NCBI RefSeq assembly: GCF_018399035.1 | Contig: NZ_CP073760.1 | Span: 4,034,001 to 4,098,000 of the forward strand | Reading direction: 5' to 3' | DNA from: Thiocapsa sp. | GTDB taxonomy: Bacteria; Pseudomonadota; Gammaproteobacteria; Chromatiales; Chromatiaceae | DNA length: 64,000 nt | Part shown: positions 28,143 through 36,688 of the stretch, in pieces | How the letters are laid out: each line of letters begins with the position of its first letter | How positions within the stretch are numbered: position 1 is the stretch's first letter | The notes under the pieces: generated by a model | Databases searched by the model: none | What the model was told of the DNA's origin: nothing | The model's input: the letters and a program-made list of their open reading frames with translations, nothing else | Program-made: the position numbers and the translations under genes

Positions 28143-29405
28143 ATGCGACAATCCGGTAGGCTCGGCGATGCCCCGCAGGCCGAGACGCCGACTCGGGCCG
28201 CCGGCCTTGCGCGTCTGGCGTCCTTCGTCCCGTACGCGGCGGTCTATGCCCGCGAGCGCAATCGGGTCGTCCCGCCGCATGATCGGGTCTCGCGGCTCTC
28301 GCCTTACTTACGGCATCGTCTGATCCTGGAGCGCGAGGCGGTCGCCGCGGTTCTGGACGCCCATCCGCGGGATGCCGTCGACAAGTTTGTTTCCGAGGTG
28401 CTGTGGCGGAACTACTGGAAAGGCTGGCTCGAGCACCGCCCGCACGTCTGGGACGCCTATCTGGACCAGCTCCGGCGCGACCGCGACGGACTCGCGGGGA
28501 CGGCGTCGATCGGCTATGCCGAGGTGATCGCGGGCCGGAGCGGGATCGCTTGTTTCGATGCCTGGGCCCGGGAGCTGACCGAGACCGGCTATCTGCACAA
28601 TCATGCCCGCATGTGGTTCGCGAGCATCTGGATCTTCACGTTGCGTCTGCCCTGGGCACTCGGTGCGGCCTTCTTCCTGCGTCATCTGCTGGACGGTGAT
28701 CCAGCCTCGAACACACTCTCGTGGCGCTGGGTCGCGGGGCTCCACACGCGCGGCAAGCACTATCTGGCGCGGGCCGAGAACATCGCCCGCTACACCGACG
28801 GGCGCTTCGACCCCAAGGGCGAGCTCGACGAGCAGGCATTGCCCCTGACCGAGCCGCCACTCGATCTCACGCCGCGTGTGCTCCCCGCGTTGGTCGAGCT
28901 GAACACGGAACTTCCGAGCGGGCTGCTGTTGACGCCGGAGGATCTCGCCCCGGAGGTCTCGCACCTGTCGAAGCTCGGATTTCGAGGTGTGGCCGGGGGC
29001 TGGGACGAGACGGTCGGGGAGGACCTCGACCTGGCACCTCCGGTCGTCGACTTCTCGCGGGTTGCGATTGCCGATGCCCTGTCTCGGGCCGAGGCCCATT
29101 TCGCGGCGCCGTTAAAGTCCCTGGACAAGACCGAATGGCAGGCCGATGCCGAGGCATGGGCGCGCGGCCTTGGGGTGCGCCAAGTCGTCACGCTCGAAAC
29201 GCCGGTCGGCCGATGGCGTGAGCGTCTCGAGCAGCTTGACGGGCGACTCGCCCGGCACGGCATCGCGCTCGTCCGCGCCCGCCGGACCTGGGACAGCAGT
29301 CTTTGGCCCGGCGCGACCCGTGGCTTTTTCCCCTTCCGCGAGCAGGCCCGCCGCCAAGCCCGACTCGAAGGTTTTACGCGCATCGCTCAGCCTCAACCCG
29401 GATGA
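28143..29405 (+). CDS. Photolyase-related FAD-binding protein without an N-terminal antenna domain
   Basis: 420 residues. The start is the ATG at 28143 with GGAG six bases before it. Residues about 40-235 are the photolyase/cryptochrome FAD-binding helical domain: FVSEVLWRNYWKGWLEHRP, GIACFDAWARELTETGYLHNHARMW and TLSWRWVAGLHTRGKHYLAR. No antenna domain precedes it. The C-terminal region has an alpha/beta look (PPVVDFSRVAIADALSRA, VRQVVTLETPVGRWRERLEQL) and ends with SSLWPGATRGFFPFRE. It overlaps a downstream photolyase start by ATGA. Function is unproved: repair or light sensing. Confidence 0.85.
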   Translation: MRQSGRLGDAPQAETPTRAAGLARLASFVPYAAVYARERNRVVPPHDRVSRLSPYLRHRLILEREAVAAVLDAHPRDAVDKFVSEVLWRNYWKGWLEHRPHVWDAYLDQLRRDRDGLAGTASIGYAEVIAGRSGIACFDAWARELTETGYLHNHARMWFASIWIFTLRLPWALGAAFFLRHLLDGDPASNTLSWRWVAGLHTRGKHYLARAENIARYTDGRFDPKGELDEQALPLTEPPLDLTPRVLPALVELNTELPSGLLLTPEDLAPEVSHLSKLGFRGVAGGWDETVGEDLDLAPPVVDFSRVAIADALSRAEAHFAAPLKSLDKTEWQADAEAWARGLGVRQVVTLETPVGRWRERLEQLDGRLARHGIALVRARRTWDSSLWPGATRGFFPFREQARRQARLEGFTRIAQPQPG

Positions 29406-29572
29406 AACCCATGCAACTTGTCTGGTTCAAGCGCGACCTCCGGGTCTACGACCACGCCGCACTCGCCGAGGCCGCACGGCGCGGCCCCGTCCTGCCGCTC
29501 TATATCGCCGAGCCCGGATACTGGTCCCAACCGGATGCCTCCGGTCGGCACTGGGCCTTCATCGCGGAGTGT
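29290..29572 (+). repeat. 283-bp direct repeat, left copy
   Basis: Nearly identical to 34759-35041 at an offset of 5,469 bases. It covers the end of the FAD-protein gene and the first 57 codons of a photolyase. Only a few single-base differences are visible. Confidence 0.95.
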
Positions 29573-29661
29573 CCCGAGGTTGTGCCAGATGTCGACGATG
29601 GCGATGACCGTTTTGGTTACAATGTCGATTCACCGACACCGTGTCATCGTTCCCGTTGCTG
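29402..29661 (+). pseudogene. Photolyase fragment, first 57 codons
   Basis: The ATG at 29402 begins MKPMQLVWFKRDLRVYDHAAL, identical in pattern to the intact photolyase at 34871. Homology stops at 29572 after WAFIAEC. The frame then runs into unrelated codons and stops at TGA 29659-29661. Only part of the antenna domain remains. It is coupled to the FAD-protein gene by an ATGA overlap. Confidence 0.9.
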
Positions 29662-29832
29662 ATGTCGCCAAAGGGCGCCGCCAAGGCCCAAGCCGGCTGT
29701 AGAACAAGCATTGTGACCGCGTGAATCAGTCAATCAATCGGACACGATTCTTGGGCGTCCGTTGACGACCGGTAATGCAATTGACAGAATCACGACTCAA
29801 CCAAGCGATTTCGAATCAATGGGTTCCAAACA

Positions 29833-30768
29833 GTGAGCAATAAACGGCCTAAGAAAGTTCTGATCGTCTATTTTTCCCAGACCGGTCAGCTCGAGCGGGT
29901 CGTCCGGTCAGTTGCTGCGCCGCTTGAGCTCACGCCCGCCATCTCGGTGCATTTCGAGCGGCTTACGCCGCTCGTGGCGTTCCCATTCCCCTGGCCGTTT
30001 CTGCAATTCTTCGATGTTTTCCCTGAATGTGTCTACCTCGATCCACCCGAATTGTGCGCCTTGTCAGTGAATCCGGGGGAAGACTATGACCTTGTCGTAT
30101 TGGGATACCAGCCATGGTATCTCTCGCCATCGTTGCCGATGACCGCCTTTCTGAAGTCTCCTGCCGCGCTGGAGATCCTTCGCGGAAAGCCGGTTATAAC
30201 AATTGTCGCTTGCAGGAATATGTGGTTGATGGCGCAAGAGGAGGTCAAAAAGCTTGTCGCTGCGAACGGCGGTCACTTGATCGACAACATCGTCCTTATC
30301 GACCAAGGTTCGTCAGGCGAAAGCTTCGTGACAACTGTGCGGTGGATGTTGACCGGGCGGCGCGATCGCTTTCTGGGGCTCTTCCCACCGGCCGGAGTAG
30401 CCGAAAGCGAGGTTGAGCGCGTCCGGGCTTGTGGCGAGCGGATTCGCGACGTTCTCGCGGCAGATTCCAAGCCGCTGGGCAAGCCGTTGCTCACTGATCT
30501 CCACCCATTCGAGATCGACCAAAGAAACCTGCTTCCGGAAACGCTCGGCCGGCGTAGCTTTCGCGTCTGGGGATGGCTGCTTCGCCGGCTGGGACCACCA
30601 GGTCATCCAGCCAGAAAGCCGATCCTTGTCTTATATGCGCTATTCCTCGGCATTTCGATCGTCACGGTCGTACCCTTCTCCGGCGCTGTGCGTTCCGTTC
30701 TTGGGCGTTTACCGGCCTTTCGCCGACGCATGGATCGATGGGCAGAGCGCTTTGCATCTCCATACTAG
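29833..30768 (+). CDS. Flavodoxin-like protein resembling DarA of dialkylresorcinol clusters
   Basis: 311 residues from a GTG at 29833. KKVLIVYFSQTGQLERVVRSV at the N-terminus is a flavodoxin FMN phosphate loop; DYDLVVLGYQPWYLSPSLPM and GKPVITIVACRNMWLMAQEE continue the fold. A hydrophobic segment near 267-285 (PILVLYALFLGISIVTVVPF) suggests membrane attachment. The flavodoxin-like DarA proteins of dialkylresorcinol pathways look similar, but no ketosynthase partner is here, so the function is open. It has lower GC than neighbours and lies inside the insert that separates the two photolyase copies. Confidence 0.6.
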   Translation: MSNKRPKKVLIVYFSQTGQLERVVRSVAAPLELTPAISVHFERLTPLVAFPFPWPFLQFFDVFPECVYLDPPELCALSVNPGEDYDLVVLGYQPWYLSPSLPMTAFLKSPAALEILRGKPVITIVACRNMWLMAQEEVKKLVAANGGHLIDNIVLIDQGSSGESFVTTVRWMLTGRRDRFLGLFPPAGVAESEVERVRACGERIRDVLAADSKPLGKPLLTDLHPFEIDQRNLLPETLGRRSFRVWGWLLRRLGPPGHPARKPILVLYALFLGISIVTVVPFSGAVRSVLGRLPAFRRRMDRWAERFASPY

Positions 30769-31109
30769 TCATGATTTCGGCGCAAGTTCCGCGCTCTACT
30801 GTCATCTTCCCTCGGGTCTAATGGCGAACAGAGTCTGAGGACTCACTCGCGAGGTGTTGGCCACGACGGCATTAGAGCAGGTTCTGCGCGGCGCATGGGC
30901 AGTGTCGCATCACCGTGGCGTCCATTTATGGGGCTACTGCGTCGCGGCGTGCCTGGGGCGTTCGGACTGGATGGGGCTGCATTCCCGGAGATGCTCGCCT
31001 GCCCGACCGCGGATGAACGGTGCGACCATAGATCATCTATGATGGGTAACCATGATACGACGTGATCACCTATGATTCGTCGCACTCACATCGACGCCTT
31101 TATTTTGTG
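30769..31109. other. Gap without a recognised gene before the IS66 element
   Basis: About 340 bases between the flavodoxin-like gene and the IS66 left end. I see no convincing frame. Partly symmetric AT-rich words (ATCATCTATGAT, ACCTATGATTCG) occur near 31030-31078. The last 24 bases once encoded the C-terminal end of the sulfotransferase across the IS66 site. Confidence 0.5.
31102..31109. repeat. Target-site duplication of the IS66 element, left
   Basis: ATTTTGTG here is repeated exactly at 32635-32642, immediately outside the other end of the element. Eight bases is the duplication length typical of IS66. Confidence 0.93.
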
Positions 31110-32634
31110 GTAACTGTTCAGGTCAGCTTGCCAAACAATCCCCCGGGGCGGTAAGTTTGCAACATGCCTAAGCCGCCATCGACAACCGACAGCCCCGACA
31201 GCAAAGATGTCGAACTGGCGCGGCTGCGGGCGCAGAACGCCGAGCAGGCGAAACAGATCGCCGAGCTGCTTCAGCGCATCCGCGATCTGGAAGCGCGCTT
31301 GGCCAAGGATAGCCACAACTCCAGCAAGCCCCCATCCTCGGATCCTCCGTTCAAGAAACCGCCGCCGCGCTCGCGCCGCGTGCGCAGCGGCATGAAGCCC
31401 GGCGGTCAGAAGGATCATCCGGGCGCCACCCGAGCACTGGTCGAGGATCCCGAGCACCGCATCGTTGTGCCCCTGGAGGGGCTTTGCAGCTGCGGGCGCG
31501 ACTGCGCCGAGCTGGCTGTCGAGGTCTTGCCCGAGCGCCGTCAGGTCATCGATCTGGTGGTGCGCCGGGAGGTCACCGAATATCGCACCGTGACCGGGGT
31601 GTGTGCCTGCGGCCAGGCGCATTGCAGCGCCTTCCCGGATGCGCTCGGCGCGCCGGTGCAGTACGGCCCCGGGCTGTCGGCCTTGGCGGTGTATTTGACG
31701 CATTATCAGCTTCTACCCTATCGGCGCAGCGCCGAGCTGCTCGGTGTCTTGGCGGGCATCACGCTCTCCCCGGCGACCCTGGTCAACATGGGTCGCGAGG
31801 CGGCGGCGCGCCTGGTGGCACCCGTGGCGGCGATCGGCCAATCCATCGTGCGCAGCGCCGTGGCCCATGCCGATGAAACGGGGATGCGCGTCGCCGGCGC
31901 CCTGCAGTGGCTGCATGTGCTGTGCACCTCGGTTCTGACCTTCTACGCCGTGCACGCCAAGCGCGGCGCCGAGGCGTTGACCGGCATCGGCCTGCTCGAC
32001 GGCTTTCGCGGCATCCTGGTCCACGATCACTGGCGGGCGTACTTGAGCACCCCGGCGCAGCATGCCTTCTGCAATGCCCATCACCTACGCGAGCTCATCG
32101 CCCTCGCCGAAGCCGACCCGGTGCTGTCCTGGCCCAAGCAGCTGATCGCCTTGCTGTGCGAGGCCAACGACGCCACCATCGCCGCCCGCGCGGCCGGTCT
32201 CGAAGCCCTCCCCGCTGCGGTGGTGGAGGACTTCTTCACCCGTTACGACAGCATCCTCGCCGACGGGGCCTTCTTTCATCCGCAGCGCCTCCCGCCACCG
32301 GGCAGTCGACGACGGGTCAAACAGACCCCGGCCTACAACCTGGTCGCGCGCCTGCGCACCCACCGCGACGAGGTCATGCGGTTTGTCACGGACCTGCGTG
32401 TCCCCTTCGACAACAACCTCGCCGAGCGCGACCTGCGCATGCCCAAGCTCAAGCAAAAGGTCTCGGGCTGTTTCCGCTCGCCCGAAGGTGCCGCGGCCTT
32501 CGCCACGGTACGCTCCTATCTATCCACTCTGCGCAAGCAGTCGATCGATCTCTATCCCGCACTTGTGATGACCTTCCGGGGTCAGCCTCCGATGCCGCAC
32601 TTGCCGTAAGGCGGTTGGCGACCTGAACAGTTAC
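31110..32634 (+). mobile_element. IS66-family insertion sequence, 1,525 bp
   Basis: Terminal repeats GTAACTGTTCAGGTC (31110-31124) and GACCTGAACAGTTAC (32620-32634) are perfect inverses and flanked by the 8-bp duplication ATTTTGTG. The element has one gene, the transposase, and lacks the tnpA and tnpB accessory genes of larger IS66 members, as ISBst12-type members do. The intact duplication means recent insertion. Confidence 0.95.
31164..32609 (+). CDS. IS66-family transposase (TnpC type)
   Basis: 481 residues: an N-terminal leucine-zipper-like helix (ELARLRAQNAEQAKQIAELL), the DSHNSSKPPSSD motif, a cysteine-rich zinc-finger part (CSCGRDCAEL, CACGQAHC), and the DDE domain with VAHADETGMRV, LVHDHWRAYL and the late FDNNLAERDLRMPKLKQKVSG. 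Complete and apparently functional. Confidence 0.95.
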   Translation: MPKPPSTTDSPDSKDVELARLRAQNAEQAKQIAELLQRIRDLEARLAKDSHNSSKPPSSDPPFKKPPPRSRRVRSGMKPGGQKDHPGATRALVEDPEHRIVVPLEGLCSCGRDCAELAVEVLPERRQVIDLVVRREVTEYRTVTGVCACGQAHCSAFPDALGAPVQYGPGLSALAVYLTHYQLLPYRRSAELLGVLAGITLSPATLVNMGREAAARLVAPVAAIGQSIVRSAVAHADETGMRVAGALQWLHVLCTSVLTFYAVHAKRGAEALTGIGLLDGFRGILVHDHWRAYLSTPAQHAFCNAHHLRELIALAEADPVLSWPKQLIALLCEANDATIAARAAGLEALPAAVVEDFFTRYDSILADGAFFHPQRLPPPGSRRRVKQTPAYNLVARLRTHRDEVMRFVTDLRVPFDNNLAERDLRMPKLKQKVSGCFRSPEGAAAFATVRSYLSTLRKQSIDLYPALVMTFRGQPPMPHLP

Positions 32635-33890
32635 ATTTTGTGAATGTGATCATCGTGATGGAATTGATCACTCTGGCGGCTAAAGCCGAATCGCTCAAAC
32701 GTGTCCGAAAAGCGTTCCAGGATCCACTCGCGGCTCAATCCCATTTCCGCTAGTTGATAATGATGCTCGCTCCTGTATGCTTTCGCCCTCCGTTCGGCGA
32801 CTTCGAGGTGGTTCTCGAAATCCTCTCTGATCTCAATCTGAAATTTGGCATAAAGATCTGTAACGACCTGGCTCGGATGAGCTACCAGATCGTCATACAA
32901 CATGATCTCGTAAGTCGCCTTGGGGTAGGCTTCAAGCGCTTCGAGTGGATAAGTATACCAATGGCCGATGGCGTCGATGATCGTCTCTGTCTCGAAACGG
33001 CTTTCGGTCTTATGAAACGTAGCGCTGTTATGAGACATCCAGCTGATTGCAGATGGCACGGCGTCGAAGGGTGTTCTTACTGCGCAAACGATTTTGGCGT
33101 CCGGGAAAGCGGCATATAGAGAATGAATCTTGCAGGAAAAAGCTGGGTTCTTCGATAAATAATATTTGTCTGGCCCAAATACATAGAGATGGCGGCGGAT
33201 CAAGTTTTTATAAAAGCTCATTACCTTGCTGCGGTAGGTTTCGGAGAATGCGGTGTCGAAATGAGTAAATCGTAGCATTTCCTCAAAAGGGAACATTTGG
33301 ATCTGGAATGCGGATGCAAATATATGCAGCAAGCTGATTTCATCTTCCTCCGGTTCGAATAGACTGATGTGGTGCATTTTTCTTTCCTCGGCGAATCGCC
33401 GATCCTCGATCCGAGAGATCAATCGGTAAAGCGGGCTGCCAATCTGCTGGTCAATTATACCAAGCCATAGTATGAACTTTTTCTGCAAGATCGATGGCGC
33501 GAAAAGAATTTCCCACAAATACATCGATGTGCATTGGTTATCCTTGACGAGCAAGCGGTGCAGGTAGGTCGTGCCGCTTCTCGGGAATCCGACGATAAAA
33601 AATGGTGACTTAACGTCGATTTCGCGGTATCCGTGATAGAAAAGCTCGTCCAGCAAGAAACAAAGCCGATTGAAGAGTTCAAGCGAGATGAATACAGGTG
33701 GGAATACAATGAGAAAGACAACATGCCTCACCGACCATTTTGCGCCGGCAGAACGATAGGCAAAGATCGACTTGAAATATACGCGAATAAATAACCAGGC
33801 CTGAGCGAACACAAAGAACCTCTTATCGGATAAAAGACATGGGTTTGCGCCACCGGTGATGAGGTCGGGGGGCGTTGAAGTGATCAACAT
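32631..33890 (-). CDS. Sulfotransferase family protein
   Basis: 419 residues. The PAPS 5'-phosphosulfate loop is FFIVGFPRSGTTYLHRLL (about 97-114) and the 3'-phosphate region is AKIVCAVRTPFDAVPS. A hydrophobic stretch near 55-75 may hold it at the membrane. It would transfer sulfate from PAPS to an unknown acceptor. GC is clearly lower than in surrounding genes. The IS66 insertion replaced the last codons: the frame now ends HKM-stop inside the IS66 end, where the original ended HKIKASM-stop. This small change probably leaves activity intact. Confidence 0.88.
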   Translation of the reverse strand: MLITSTPPDLITGGANPCLLSDKRFFVFAQAWLFIRVYFKSIFAYRSAGAKWSVRHVVFLIVFPPVFISLELFNRLCFLLDELFYHGYREIDVKSPFFIVGFPRSGTTYLHRLLVKDNQCTSMYLWEILFAPSILQKKFILWLGIIDQQIGSPLYRLISRIEDRRFAEERKMHHISLFEPEEDEISLLHIFASAFQIQMFPFEEMLRFTHFDTAFSETYRSKVMSFYKNLIRRHLYVFGPDKYYLSKNPAFSCKIHSLYAAFPDAKIVCAVRTPFDAVPSAISWMSHNSATFHKTESRFETETIIDAIGHWYTYPLEALEAYPKATYEIMLYDDLVAHPSQVVTDLYAKFQIEIREDFENHLEVAERRAKAYRSEHHYQLAEMGLSREWILERFSDTFERFGFSRQSDQFHHDDHIHKM

Positions 33891-34188
33891 TGTCGATACG
33901 GCTCCTAGGCTACCGTGGGTCTCTGGTCGACAATCGCCGCTCGAGCTGGACCGATGGGTGGGTTATGTTGATCTCCGGCATCCATCCAGCCATCGGACTC
34001 GACCATGATCGAGATCGAGTCCTTCGTCAAGGACGGCCCGGGCCGGTGGCCCTGGCGAGAGAAGGATGGCTCATGCAACGCTGGAGTACGACTAAACGCC
34101 GGGCTGTTCTTGTATGGCAGTCTCATCTGAGTTTCACGCTCAGGAGTTTGGCGCAAGGATTTTAAAGTCTCGACATCATTTCCGTCAT
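33891..34188. other. Gap upstream of the sulfotransferase gene
   Basis: About 300 bases between the sulfotransferase start and the IS630 fragment. I find no supported gene; it probably holds the sulfotransferase promoter on the minus strand. Confidence 0.5.
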
Positions 34189-34380
34189 GTCGACTGCCGG
34201 TTCACATCGGCCGAGCGAACGCAGTTGCGTGCTGCGTACCGTCGGTCGCGCGAACTTCGCGAGGCCGATCGGATCAAGGCCGTGATCCTGCTCGCCTCCG
34301 GCTGGCGAGCCGATGACATTGCCGTGGCCTTGCTGATCGATCCCGGTACGGTGCGCACTCAGTACGAGCGCGATCGGGCC
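34189..34380 (+). pseudogene. IS630-type transposase N-terminal fragment
   Basis: The frame reads FTSAERTQLRAAYRRSRELREADRIKAVILLASG, WRADDIAVALLIDPGTVRTQYERD, the helix-turn-helix start of an IS630/Tc1-type transposase. The catalytic DDE part is missing and the following codons are unrelated. A dead remnant. Confidence 0.65.
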
Positions 34381-34540
34381 AGTAGGTCAAATTTAAGACG
34401 ACGTTTTATAAAGGACTTTCTGGTAGCTGTTGGAGCGTTCGATGGTCTTGACGCCCGAGCCCTTTCCGGAGCAGTTCTCTACGATGTCGAAAGCGACAAA
34501 GCAAGACGCCGACAGCAATCTGAGCGGGCACTGACAGCGG

Positions 34541-34874
34541 ATCCGGGTTGAAAAGCGCCCGGCCTCATCCATCTCGAAGGCTGCGACCAACACCGAGAGA
34601 TCGATGCGACGATCTTCGATGCGACGAGCCGGCTGGTCCGGCGACACCCCGAAGGCCGAGACGTCGACTTCGGGGCCGGCGGTGCGCGTTTGGCGTCCTT
34701 CGTCCCGCGGGCGGCCGTACGTGCCCGCGTATCATGCGCGTCCCGGCTCGCCGAACCCGGGACAGCAGTCTTTGGCCCGGCGCGACCCGTGGCTTTTTCC
34801 CCTTCCGCGAGCAGGCCCGCCGCCAAGCCCGACTCGAAGGTTTTACGCGCATCGCTCAGCCTCAACCCGGATGA
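34541..34874 (+). pseudogene. FAD-binding photolyase-like protein, copy 2, with about 1 kb deleted
   Basis: The first 190 bases (34541-34735) are a diverged copy of 28072-28262, including the start ATGCGA (34604) and GCGTCCTTCGTCCCG. They join close to 34759, equivalent to 29290, so about 1 kb coding for the whole FAD-binding domain is gone and the two remnants are in different frames. The last codons, SSLWPGATRGFFPFRE to PQPG, overlap the photolyase start by ATGA as in copy 1. Confidence 0.88.
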
Positions 34875-35041
34875 AACCCATGCAACTTGTCTGGTTCAAG
34901 CGCGACATCCGGGTCTACGACCACGCCGCACTCGCCGAGGCCGCACGGCACGGCCCAGTCCTGCCGATCTATATCGCCGAGCCCGGATACTGGTCCCAAC
35001 CGGATGCCTCCGGTCGGCACTGGGCCTTCATCGCGGAGTGT
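34759..35041 (+). repeat. 283-bp direct repeat, right copy
   Basis: Partner of 29290-29572. Homology ends after the codons for WAFIAEC; from there this copy continues as a normal photolyase while the left copy does not. Confidence 0.95.
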
Positions 35042-36448
35042 TTGGGCGAGCTGCGAGCGGATCTGGCCGCGCTGGGACAACCCTTGGTCATCCGAGTCGG
35101 CGAGGCCGTCCCGGTCCTGATGGAGCTGCTGAATCGTCTGCCCATCCAGGCCGTCCGGTCGCACGAGGAGACCGGCAACGGCTGGACCTATGCGCGGGAC
35201 ATCGCCGTCGGCGATTTGCTGCGCGGCCGCGGCATCACTTGGCATGAGCTGCCCCAGAACGGGGTGGTCCGCTGCCTCGAAACGCGCAACCAATGGTCGA
35301 AGATCTGGGAGCAGCGGATGCGCGCCCCATTGGAGCCGCCCATCCTGTCCCCCTTGGGCTCGCTGTCGGAGATCGGCGGCCTTGGCACCATTCCCGAGGC
35401 GCAGGATCTCGGGATCGCCGACGACCCCTGCCCCGGTCGCCAAACCGGTGGCCGTCGTGCCGGTGTCGCCACACTCGACGGCTTCCTGCGCGTGCGCGGC
35501 GAAGCCTATCACCTCGAGATGTCGAGCCCCTTGACCGCCTACGATGCCTGTTCGCGCCTGAGCACCCATCTCGCCTGGGGAACGCTCTCGATTCGCGAGC
35601 TGGTTCAAGCGACACGCCGTCGCCGCGAGCAGGTGGCCGCGCTGGCTCGGAGCGGTGGGTCCGCGGGCAGTTGGTCCAGAGCACTCTCGGCCTTCGAGGG
35701 CCGGCTCCACTGGCACTGCCATTTCATGCAGAAGCTCGGGTGCGAACCCCGCATCGAGCTCGAAAACATGCACCGCGCCTGCGACGATCTGCGCGATCCG
35801 ACACCGGATCTGCAGCGGCTCGACGCCTGGCGCCAAGGCCAAACCGGCTTCCCCTTCGTCGATGCCTGCATGCGCGCCCTGATCCATACCGGCTGGATCA
35901 ACTTTCGGATGCGCGCCATGCTGGTGTCCTTCAGCGCCTACCATCTCAGGCTGCATTGGCGCGAGCCGGGCCTGCATCTGGCGCGTGTCTTCACCGACTA
36001 CGAGCCCGGTATCCATTGGTCACAGGTTCAGATGCAATCCGGCTCGACCGGCATCAACAGGCTGCGCATCTACAACCCGGTCAAGCAGTCGCAAGACCAG
36101 GATCCGGATGGCCCCTTCATCCGTCGCTGGGTGCCCGAGCTGGCGACTGTTCCGGACGCCCGAATCCACACCCCTTGGATGATGTCCCGCGCTGAGCAAG
36201 GTGCCTGCGGATGCCTTATCGGCCGGGTCTACCCCGCGCCGATCGTCGATCACGAGGCGGCCGCCCGCGAGGCCCGACGCCGTATCGGCGGGATCCGTCG
36301 TACCGCCGAATCGCGCGCCGAAAGCCGGGCCATCTTCGAGACCCACGGCAGTCGTCGTCGCGGTGGCGGCTCGGGCCGGACGCGCACGAGAACCGCGGAG
36401 ACTGGCGGAAAAAGAGGACGGCCCCCGAGCCCCGAGTCGACCTCATGA
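34871..36448 (+). CDS. Cryptochrome/deoxyribodipyrimidine photolyase
   Basis: 525 residues. The N-terminal antenna domain starts MQLVWFKRDIRVYDHAAL. The FAD domain contains RLSTHLAWGTLSIRE, SALSAFEGRLHWHCHFMQKL, GQTGFPFVDACMRALIHTGWINFRMRAMLVSF and GIHWSQVQMQSGSTGINRLRIYNPVKQSQ. It uses blue light to split pyrimidine dimers, or senses light. The ATG at 34871 matches the fragment at 29402; the frame stays open upstream by chance. The C-terminus is a basic low-complexity tail. The stop overlaps DUF2256 by ATGA. Confidence 0.93.
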   Translation: MKPMQLVWFKRDIRVYDHAALAEAARHGPVLPIYIAEPGYWSQPDASGRHWAFIAECLGELRADLAALGQPLVIRVGEAVPVLMELLNRLPIQAVRSHEETGNGWTYARDIAVGDLLRGRGITWHELPQNGVVRCLETRNQWSKIWEQRMRAPLEPPILSPLGSLSEIGGLGTIPEAQDLGIADDPCPGRQTGGRRAGVATLDGFLRVRGEAYHLEMSSPLTAYDACSRLSTHLAWGTLSIRELVQATRRRREQVAALARSGGSAGSWSRALSAFEGRLHWHCHFMQKLGCEPRIELENMHRACDDLRDPTPDLQRLDAWRQGQTGFPFVDACMRALIHTGWINFRMRAMLVSFSAYHLRLHWREPGLHLARVFTDYEPGIHWSQVQMQSGSTGINRLRIYNPVKQSQDQDPDGPFIRRWVPELATVPDARIHTPWMMSRAEQGACGCLIGRVYPAPIVDHEAAAREARRRIGGIRRTAESRAESRAIFETHGSRRRGGGSGRTRTRTAETGGKRGRPPSPESTS

Positions 36449-36627
36449 GCCACAAGAAGCCCCACCTCCCGACCAAGATCTGCGCGACCTGCGCTCGCCC
36501 CTTCACCTGGCGCAAACGCTGGGCGGCCTGCTGGGAGTCGGTCCGCTATTGCTCCGATGCATGCCGCGGTCGATGTCGCAGGTCCAACGCCGAGACAACG
36601 GGTTTTGTCATTGTGCAGTGGAGCTGA
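36445..36627 (+). CDS. DUF2256 small zinc-finger protein
   Basis: 60 residues starting MSHKKPHLPTKICATCARPFTWRKRW, with the cysteine pairs CATC and CSDAC that should bind one zinc ion. DUF2256 genes very often follow photolyase or cryptochrome genes. Here the ATG overlaps the photolyase stop. Role unknown. It is a little longer than usual at the C-terminus. Confidence 0.92.
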   Translation: MSHKKPHLPTKICATCARPFTWRKRWAACWESVRYCSDACRGRCRRSNAETTGFVIVQWS

Positions 36628-36688
36628 CTCCTCCTATAACCGGTTCGCTGTTCTATTTCCTTCGATCCTCACCACAGAGATTCCAAAG

